NCBI GenBank assembly: GCA_964461835.1
Contig: CAYWVO010000003.1
Location: 55,918 to 119,917 of the forward strand
DNA: 64,000 nt
Direction of reading: 5' to 3'
DNA from: CAYWVO01 sp964461835
GTDB taxonomy: Bacteria; Zixibacteria; MSB-5A5; WJJR01; JAJRUJ01
Part shown: piece by piece, positions 58,123 to 64,000 of the stretch
Position numbering within the stretch: the stretch's first letter is position 1
Layout of the letters: each line of letters opens with the position of its first letter
Translations under genes and position numbers: made by a program
The notes under the pieces: model-generated
Database searches by the model: none
What the model was told of the DNA's origin: nothing
The model's input: only the letters and a program-made list of their open reading frames with translations

Positions 58123-59214
58123 ATGCCACAGAAAAAAATCGCGAGCTTTAGCGTCTCCTCTCTACAAATATTAGACGACAAAGGGACTGTCGACTCAAAA
58201 CTTGAACCGTCGCTCTCGGACGAGCAACTACTGCGCGCGTATCGGGCAATGAAACTGGGTCGTGAATCTGACCAGCGGATGCTCAAGTTGCAGCGCCAGG
58301 GACGGTTGGGAACGTTTGGTCCCGGGACCGGTCAGGAAGCGGCCGTGTGTGGTCCGGCGCTGGCGATGGGCGAGAAGGACTGGATGGTCGGCGCCTTTCG
58401 CGAACCGACCGCCCGTTTGATGCGTGGCGAATCCGTCATTCAATCGCTTCAATACTGGAATGGATTCGAAGAGGGGAACTCGCTTGATCCGGCCACGCGG
58501 ACCACACCAATCGCCGTCATCGTGGCGTCGCAGGCCCCGCACGCCGTGGGACTAGCGTATGCCATGCAGTATCGCGGCGAGAAAGACTCGGCGGTCGTGT
58601 GTTTTGTCGGGGACGGTGGCACCTCTGAGGGAGATTTCCACGAAGCACTAAACTTCGCCTCGGTCTGGCGATCGCCGGTTGTCTTCGTCATCCAAAATAA
58701 TCTCTGGGCGATCTCCACGCCGACTAAAAAGCAGGCGTACTCAAAAACACTGGCTCAGCGGGCGATTGCCTATGATATGCCGGGGATCCAAGTCGACGGC
58801 AATGATGTGTTGGCTATGTATCAAGCTTCCAAGGACGCGCTCGACCGAGCCCATGCCGGGGAAGGACCGACACTTATTGAAGCAATGACCTATCGCCTGA
58901 TGATGCATACGACCGCCGACGACCCGAAAAAGTATCGTACCGAAGAGGAAGAGCAGGAGTGGTGGAAAAAAGATCCGCTCATCCGCTTCCGTTCCTATTT
59001 GACCGAAAAGGGCATCCTCGATGAAGAGAAAGAGAATGCATTTGAGGTCGAAATTCGAGAGCACATCGACGAACAAGTAAAAGCGTTCGAGGAAATCGAT
59101 GACTACAAACCCGATGCACCATTCGATCACATCTTCGGCACCGAGCACTCCTACATCGAGCGTCAGCGCGATGAGTTCCTCGCTAACCTCAAGCGAGGAG
59201 ACAGCGATGGCTAA
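58123..59214 (+). CDS. pdhA: Pyruvate dehydrogenase E1 component, alpha subunit
   Basis: 363 aa from ATG 58123. ThDP-dependent dehydrogenase alpha chain: FGPGTGQEAAVCGPALAMGE, DWMVGAFREPTARLMRGE, GDGGTSEGDFHEALNFASVW (the ThDP/Mg motif GDG...N) and VFVIQNNLWAIST. With PdhB it decarboxylates pyruvate (a branched-chain 2-oxo acid is the alternative substrate) and acetylates lipoyl-E2. It opens a five-gene operon; the stop overlaps pdhB by 8 bp. The upstream region is separated from yceI by a strong hairpin. Confidence 0.93.
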   Translation: MPQKKIASFSVSSLQILDDKGTVDSKLEPSLSDEQLLRAYRAMKLGRESDQRMLKLQRQGRLGTFGPGTGQEAAVCGPALAMGEKDWMVGAFREPTARLMRGESVIQSLQYWNGFEEGNSLDPATRTTPIAVIVASQAPHAVGLAYAMQYRGEKDSAVVCFVGDGGTSEGDFHEALNFASVWRSPVVFVIQNNLWAISTPTKKQAYSKTLAQRAIAYDMPGIQVDGNDVLAMYQASKDALDRAHAGEGPTLIEAMTYRLMMHTTADDPKKYRTEEEEQEWWKKDPLIRFRSYLTEKGILDEEKENAFEVEIREHIDEQVKAFEEIDDYKPDAPFDHIFGTEHSYIERQRDEFLANLKRGDSDG

Positions 59215-60187
59215 ATTGAATATGGTGCAGGCGATCAACTTGGCTTTGCGTCAGGAAATGGCCAGAGACGACAGTGTTATTGTCCTCGGAGAAGACGTCG
59301 GAGTCGATGGCGGTGTTTTTCGCGTAACAGATGGTCTGATCGAGGAGTACGGCGAGAAGCGGGTCATCGATACACCGCTCGCGGAGTCCGCAATTGCCGG
59401 TACCTCAATTGGGATGGCCATGGCGGGACTACGGCCGGTCGCCGAAATGCAATTTTCCGGATTCTCCTATCTATCAGTTCCGCAGTTGGAAGGGAACGCA
59501 TCCCGGTACCGTTCCCGTTCGCAGGGGCGATGGACTTGCCCCATGGTGGTTCGGATGCCGTACGGCGGAGCCGTACGAGCCTTGGAACATCATTCCGAGA
59601 GCCGGGAGGCGCTGTACGCGACAATCCCCGGTTTGAAAACGGTGATCCCCTCTACACCACGCAATGCCCGGGCGCTCATGGTTGCCGCGATTCGCGATCC
59701 GGACCCCGTCATATTCATGGAACCCAAGCGAGTCTATCGGGCGTTTCGGGAAGAGGTGCCCGACGACGAAGAGACGCTGGAAATTGGCAAGTCCCGTATC
59801 GTGCAAGAGGGTGATGCCCTGACCATGGTTGCTTGGGGAGGGATGCTGCGCGTTGTGGAGCAGGCAGCCAAAAAAGTCCAGGAACAACACAATATCTCCA
59901 TTGAAATCGTTGACCTGCTGACCATTGCCCCGATGGACAGCGATACCATCATTGAGTCGATCAAAAAGACCGGTCGCTGCGTTGTGGTACAGGAAGCGCC
60001 GCGCTCGTTTGGAGTTTCTTCGGAAATCTTGGCCCGCATCAACGACGAGGCGCTGTTGTATCTGGAAGCACCGGTAAAAAGAATTACCAACTATGATGTA
60101 ACCACTCCATACTTTGGCCGGGAAATGATGTATATTCCGGATGAAACCCGTATCATCCGGGGCTGTGAGGAAACGCTCGACTTTTAG
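59207..60187 (+). CDS. pdhB: Pyruvate dehydrogenase E1 component, beta subunit
   Basis: 326 aa from ATG 59207, which is inside the end of pdhA behind a gcgaggag ribosome binding site; the frame is open further left but overlaps pdhA. Transketolase-like beta chain: VLGEDVGVDGGVFRVTDGL, VIDTPLAESAIAGTSIGMA, MQFSGFSYLSVPQL, MVVRMPYGGAVRALEHHSES and EAPRSFGVSSEILARI. Forms the alpha2beta2 E1 with PdhA. Complete. Confidence 0.95.
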   Translation: MAKLNMVQAINLALRQEMARDDSVIVLGEDVGVDGGVFRVTDGLIEEYGEKRVIDTPLAESAIAGTSIGMAMAGLRPVAEMQFSGFSYLSVPQLEGNASRYRSRSQGRWTCPMVVRMPYGGAVRALEHHSESREALYATIPGLKTVIPSTPRNARALMVAAIRDPDPVIFMEPKRVYRAFREEVPDDEETLEIGKSRIVQEGDALTMVAWGGMLRVVEQAAKKVQEQHNISIEIVDLLTIAPMDSDTIIESIKKTGRCVVVQEAPRSFGVSSEILARINDEALLYLEAPVKRITNYDVTTPYFGREMMYIPDETRIIRGCEETLDF

Positions 60188-60195
60188 GAGGGTCC

Positions 60196-61533
60196 GTGTT
60201 CGAATTCAAGCTGCCGGATTTGGGTGAAGGCATCCACGAGGGTGAAATTCTCACCTGGCATGTCAAGCCCGGACAAACTATCGCCGAAGACGACCCTCTT
60301 GTTGAAGTAGAAACGGATAAGGCGGCGGTGACGATTCCGTCACCCAAGGGCGGAAAGGTTTCCTCGATCAACGGCAAGGTTGGCGACGTGATTAACGTCG
60401 GTGACGTGGTTGCCGTGATTGACGACGGCACCGGAGAAGCGGTCGAAGAGCCAAAACCTGCAGAGGAGCCGAAGCCAGAAGAGAAACCCGAAGAAAAACC
60501 GGCTCCTTCGCCGGCTGAAGAAAAACCCAAAACGGAACCACGAGGAGAACCGGCTGTTACGCGTGAGCGTCCGGCAACCGGTCCCGTTCCGGCTGCACCG
60601 GCCACCCGCCGTCTGGCCCGTGAACTTGGTGTGAATATCAACCAGGTGCCTCCGACCGGTCCGGCCGGCCGAGTCACCGATGAGGACGTGCGCGCCTTTG
60701 CCGAAAGCAAGGAAGCTCCGGAAAAGGCCGAACCGAAACCAGCGGCAGCCGAAGCCAAGTTTGCCGCTCATGCCGCATCCGCAATTCCGTTTCTCGATAT
60801 TGAACCCTTGCCGGATTTCTCCGAATGGGGCACAGTAGAGAAAGAACCTCTCCGCTCGATTCGACGCAAAGTCGCTCGAAAAATGGTCACCTCGCTGGTG
60901 CTCGTGCCACATGTGGCGCATATGGATGAGGCGGATGTCACTGCGCTCGAGGATTTCCGCAAGCAGGAAAAGGAGCGGCGGGAAAAAACCAATGGTGGAA
61001 AGTTAACCCTTTTAGCCTTTGTGGTGAAAGCCGTGACCGCCGGATTGCGGGCCGCGCCACGGTTTAACGCCAGTCTCGATCCATTTAACGAAGAGATCAT
61101 CTACAAGAAGTATTACAATATTGGTATCGCGGTCGACTCCGGGCATGGTTTGATTGTCCCGGTCATCAAGAATACCGATCAGAAAAGCATCATGGAAATC
61201 GCCAACGATATCAATGATCTGGCCAAACGCGGACGCGAAGGGTCACTGGATGTCTCCGAGATGCGCGGCGGCACCTTTACGATTACTAACATTGGCGTTT
61301 TCGGGGGAACCGGTATGCTCCCGGCGATTAATTATCCGGAAGTCGCCATCTTAGGCATGGGTGGGGTACAGGAAAAACCCGTGGTGCGGGACGGCAAGAT
61401 CGTTATTCGCCGGATGTTGCCGTTGACGATGTCGTTTGATCATCGCGTGGCCGACGGGGCCGACGCCGCTCGGTTCGTCTCGGAGCTGGTACGCCATCTC
61501 TCCGATCCCAACCTCCTCCTGCTGGAGACCTAA
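60196..61533 (+). CDS. pdhC: Dihydrolipoamide acetyltransferase (E2)
   Basis: 445 aa, GTG start. One lipoyl domain (1-80) with the lipoylated Lys K42 in EVETDKAAVTIPSP, an Ala/Pro/Glu/Lys-rich linker, a peripheral subunit-binding domain (TRRLARELGVNINQVPPTGP, then GRVTDEDVRAF), and the catalytic domain ending in MSFDHRVADGADAARF with the active-site His. It passes the acetyl group to CoA. A strong aggagggt ribosome binding site precedes the GTG. Confidence 0.95.
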   Translation: MFEFKLPDLGEGIHEGEILTWHVKPGQTIAEDDPLVEVETDKAAVTIPSPKGGKVSSINGKVGDVINVGDVVAVIDDGTGEAVEEPKPAEEPKPEEKPEEKPAPSPAEEKPKTEPRGEPAVTRERPATGPVPAAPATRRLARELGVNINQVPPTGPAGRVTDEDVRAFAESKEAPEKAEPKPAAAEAKFAAHAASAIPFLDIEPLPDFSEWGTVEKEPLRSIRRKVARKMVTSLVLVPHVAHMDEADVTALEDFRKQEKERREKTNGGKLTLLAFVVKAVTAGLRAAPRFNASLDPFNEEIIYKKYYNIGIAVDSGHGLIVPVIKNTDQKSIMEIANDINDLAKRGREGSLDVSEMRGGTFTITNIGVFGGTGMLPAINYPEVAILGMGGVQEKPVVRDGKIVIRRMLPLTMSFDHRVADGADAARFVSELVRHLSDPNLLLLET

Positions 61534-61536
61534 GCC

Positions 61537-62952
61537 ATGGTCATGGGCAGTATCTCACAAGAAGCCGAGATTGCGGTCATCGGTGGCGGTCCCGGCGGCT
61601 ATGTTGCCGCAATTCGTGCAGCCGATCTGGGCAAAGAAGTCATCCTGGTTGAAGAACGGGAGCAACTGGGTGGCGTATGTCTGATTGAAGGCTGTATCCC
61701 CTCCAAAGCGTTGATTAACGCCGTCGAATTGATCGACACTGCTCAACGGGCGAAGCGATTCGGCTTGAATTTCGGCGAGGTGCAAACCGATCTCGACAGC
61801 CTCCGCAAATGGAGCGGATCGGTGGTCAAGACTCTCACTAAAGGTGTGGATGGATTACTGAAGCGACGGGGTGTGGAGGTTATTCGCGGCCGCGCCCGCT
61901 TCACCAGCGCCAATGATCTTGCGGTCGAAGGAGAAGAGTCAGCCTCCATTAAATTCCAGAACGCAATCATCGCTACCGGTTCGCGGATCAATGAATTACC
62001 GGCCGCCTACGATCTCCCGGTATGGTCTTCCGCCGAAGCCCTTACGCTGCCGAACATTCCGGAGAGCCTCCTGGTGGTTGGTGGCGGCTACATCGGGCTG
62101 GAAATGGGCTTGGTCTACGCTGGCCTGGGTTCCAAAGTGACCATGGTGGAGTTCTTCCCCAATTTGCTGATGGGTGCGGATCAGGACTTAGTGGAAGTCG
62201 TGGTCAAAAACTGCAAGAAGAAATTTGAATCCATTATGGTGGAATCAAAGGTCGTCGGCCTGGAACAGACATCAAACGGTTATGCCGCTTCGATTGAACA
62301 TGGCGGCGAAACTGCCAAACACGAATTCGAACAGGTGCTGGTCGCGGTAGGCCGTCGGCCCAACACCGAAGATATTGGTCTTGATACCCTCGGTATTACC
62401 CCCGGTGACGATGGCCGGATTGCAGTGAATGATGAGAATCGTACGAAGGTTTCCCATATCTTCGCCATCGGTGACATTGCCCCCGGCCCGATGCTGGCGC
62501 ATAAGGCCAGTCGTGAAGCAAAAGTCGCCGCCGAGGTTATCGCCAATCAGAAATCTGCTTTTGATAATCGCGCGATCCCTGCGGTCGTCTTCACCGATCC
62601 GGAGCTCGCCTGGACAGGCCTCACCGAAGCCGAGGCCAAAGAACAGGGCAAGGGAATCGCAGTCGGTAAATTCCCACTTACGGCCCTGGGTCGCGCACGT
62701 ACATTGGGTCGTACCGAAGGAATGGTTAAAATAATTTCTGATAAGCAAAGTGGATTGATACTCGGTGTCGGTATGGTCGGGCCGCATGTGTCAGAATTGA
62801 TTGCCGAAGGCACCCTCGCGCTGGAGATGGGTGCGACGCTCGAGGATCTGATGGTAACAATCCACCCGCATCCGACCCTCTCCGAGGCAATTATGGAGGC
62901 CGCGGAAGTCGCCGCCGGTTCGCCGGTACATATCAATCCTCCGCGCAAGTAA
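61537..62952 (+). CDS. lpdA: Dihydrolipoamide dehydrogenase (E3)
   Basis: 471 aa. FAD motif GGGPGGYVAAIRAADLG, redox-active disulfide C48/C53 in GGVCLIEGCIPSKALI, NAD motif VVGGGYIGLEMGLVYAGLG, AIGDIAPGPMLAHKASREAK and the catalytic His-Glu in HPHPTLSEAI. It reoxidises dihydrolipoyl-E2 with NAD. Starts 3 bp after the E2 stop; an alternative ATG lies two codons further in. Confidence 0.96.
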   Translation: MVMGSISQEAEIAVIGGGPGGYVAAIRAADLGKEVILVEEREQLGGVCLIEGCIPSKALINAVELIDTAQRAKRFGLNFGEVQTDLDSLRKWSGSVVKTLTKGVDGLLKRRGVEVIRGRARFTSANDLAVEGEESASIKFQNAIIATGSRINELPAAYDLPVWSSAEALTLPNIPESLLVVGGGYIGLEMGLVYAGLGSKVTMVEFFPNLLMGADQDLVEVVVKNCKKKFESIMVESKVVGLEQTSNGYAASIEHGGETAKHEFEQVLVAVGRRPNTEDIGLDTLGITPGDDGRIAVNDENRTKVSHIFAIGDIAPGPMLAHKASREAKVAAEVIANQKSAFDNRAIPAVVFTDPELAWTGLTEAEAKEQGKGIAVGKFPLTALGRARTLGRTEGMVKIISDKQSGLILGVGMVGPHVSELIAEGTLALEMGATLEDLMVTIHPHPTLSEAIMEAAEVAAGSPVHINPPRK

Positions 62953-62955
62953 ACT

Positions 62956-63633
62956 ATGCCCCCACAGGACGCCGAACGTACCCAGAACCTGGCCATCGCC
63001 GACTATCCCACAGATCATGATTTAGTGGCATCGGTCAAAGAAACTGGCCAGCCAGCTGTGCAGGTCTATTCTCCACTTACCATTTGTGTTGTGCTGGGAA
63101 AAGGGAGTGACCCCGTTATCGAACTTAACATAGCGGCCTGTCTTGCGGACAATGTCCCGATTTTTCGCCGTGCCGGCGGTGGGTGCGCGGTGGTGCTGGA
63201 TCCAGGAAATATCATTATCTCGGTTGGTCTCCCACTTCCCGGAATTAATCATACCCATGTTTATTTCTCCCGGGTGTCACACTGGCTTATTCAGGGCTTG
63301 GAGGTAGTTGACGTTACCGGCGTGGGGCAAAAAGGAAAATATGATCTGACGTTGCGAAATCGGAAGATCGCGGGAGCCAGTGTCTTTCGAACCAAGGGCC
63401 TGCTTTATTACACGGCTTCACTGCTGGTCGAGCCGGATATGGCAGCCATCGAGCGATATTTGAAACATCCCCCTCGTGCACCGCAGTATCGAGCCGGGCG
63501 CGCGCACAGAGATTTTCTCTTTTCCCTTGTCGAAAACCCTGCAGTTACCTCCACCGCACAACTCCTGGCCGATCTTGAAGCGGCATTGACAGTGGAATCT
63601 CTCTGGCCGTCATCCATAACCAATCATGCCTGA
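62956..63633 (+). CDS. Lipoate-protein ligase A family protein
   Basis: 225 aa. BPL/LplA/LipB fold: FRRAGGGCAVVLDPGNIIIS (lipoyl-adenylate site), QKGKYDLTLRNRKIAGASVF with the catalytic Lys region, and VEPDMAAIERYLK. It attaches lipoate or octanoate to the E2 lipoyl domain encoded just upstream, or transfers it (LipM-like). Placed 3 bp after lpdA, so this operon carries its own cofactor ligase. Shorter than E. coli LplA because the C-terminal accessory domain is missing. Confidence 0.85.
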   Translation: MPPQDAERTQNLAIADYPTDHDLVASVKETGQPAVQVYSPLTICVVLGKGSDPVIELNIAACLADNVPIFRRAGGGCAVVLDPGNIIISVGLPLPGINHTHVYFSRVSHWLIQGLEVVDVTGVGQKGKYDLTLRNRKIAGASVFRTKGLLYYTASLLVEPDMAAIERYLKHPPRAPQYRAGRAHRDFLFSLVENPAVTSTAQLLADLEAALTVESLWPSSITNHA

Positions 63634-64000
63634 ACTCCCAGAAGTTGAGACCATCGTTCGTGAGCTGCGACCAGTCTTGTCTGGTAAGCGAATCCGTAAG
63701 GTTGAAGTGTTTGATCCAAAATTGTCTATCACCCCAAAATCGATCCCCCGTGGGCGAGTCATCCATTCGGTCAGCCGTATCGGCAAAGAAATCGTAATCG
63801 ATGTCTCATTAAAGGGTTCTCATCAAAAACCGCTGTGGTTGTGCATTCATCTGCGCATGACCGGCAGACTCATCTGGTCTTCCAAGGCGGAACTTGCCGG
63901 GCGACGCCAACTGCGCGCACGATTCACACTCGATGATGGACATTTGCTGTTTTACGACACGCGCCGGTTCGGCATCATCCGCGTCGTAAATGACCTAGTG
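63626..64000 (+). CDS. mutM: Formamidopyrimidine-DNA glycosylase (cut by window edge)
   Basis: First 125 codons. The mature N-terminus PELPEVETIVRELRP has the catalytic Pro2 and Glu3, followed by HLRMTGRLIW and FYDTRRFGIIRV. It removes oxidised purines (8-oxoguanine, FapyG) and nicks DNA by beta,delta-elimination. The ATG at 63626 overlaps the lipoate ligase stop by 8 bp. The gene runs past the right edge; the C-terminal zinc finger is not in view. Confidence 0.95.
   Translation, partial: MPELPEVETIVRELRPVLSGKRIRKVEVFDPKLSITPKSIPRGRVIHSVSRIGKEIVIDVSLKGSHQKPLWLCIHLRMTGRLIWSSKAELAGRRQLRARFTLDDGHLLFYDTRRFGIIRVVNDLV

Overview
This is about 64 kb of moderately GC-rich bacterial DNA with almost no mobile DNA. 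I see no IS element, prophage or CRISPR array. The organism looks like a flagellated, didermic, probably anaerobic or facultative bacterium of the FCB superphylum; a Zixibacteria-like lineage is my best guess. Grounds: a secreted M1 peptidase ending in a dockerin-like CaF repeat module, a sortilin/BNR-repeat secreted protein, BACON-type lipoprotein repeats, outer-membrane beta-barrels, a Qmo/Hdr-type redox cluster and sigma-54 regulators. The taxonomic call is inference only.

Layout. (1) 1-9.1 kb: end of a glycosyltransferase gene, a sulfotransferase-like gene, then a filament block (flagellin behind a sigma-28-type promoter, FlaG, FliD, FliS, a FlgN-like chaperone, a FlgM-like candidate) and an HDOD protein. 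(2) 9.1-28.2 kb: surE, tRNA-Pro, large secreted proteins (BNR/sortilin-like, M1 peptidase-dockerin), a membrane Ser/Thr kinase followed by two exported proteins, tRNA-Cys, small enzymes, a truncated rsgA fused at a deletion junction to a ymgE-like stub, two outer-membrane barrels and tRNA-Leu. (3) 28.9-37.7 kb: a PAS/sigma-54 activator, then a sulfur-redox operon (63-aa Cys protein, DsrE, TusA, MvhD, QmoA-, QmoB- and QmoC-like subunits, a winged-helix protein), then a GYD protein. (4) 37.7-45.2 kb, minus strand: aminotransferase, MBL hydrolase, DUF89, cupin, radical SAM, 10-TM exporter, TrmO, methyltransferase, then a two-gene unit with a second copy of the 63-aa Cys protein. (5) 45.6-54.0 kb, minus strand: a TPP-riboswitch-led thiamine salvage operon, thioesterase, aspartase/fumarase and pntAB. 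(6) 54.4-64 kb: a second PAS/sigma-54 activator, a small helical protein, 2-Cys peroxiredoxin, YceI, a full pyruvate dehydrogenase operon with a lipoate ligase, and the start of mutM.

Most notable: the two units encoding the paralogous 63-aa Cys proteins, 14 kb apart, carry the same promoter architecture. Each has a pair of TGCA-N4-TGCA sites centred 133/134 and 165/165 bp upstream of the -12 position of a sigma-54-type promoter. The activator gene at 28902 lies directly upstream of the first unit. This defines a likely sulfur/redox regulon covering the Qmo-like membrane complex, the DsrE/TusA sulfur carriers and the small Cys proteins. A second, independent sigma-54 circuit is visible around 54.3-56.6 kb: TGTCTCA elements and two strong -24/-12 promoters ahead of a small protein and the peroxiredoxin. 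The two activators share a cysteine-bearing PAS domain, so both circuits may sense redox, metal or sulfur state.
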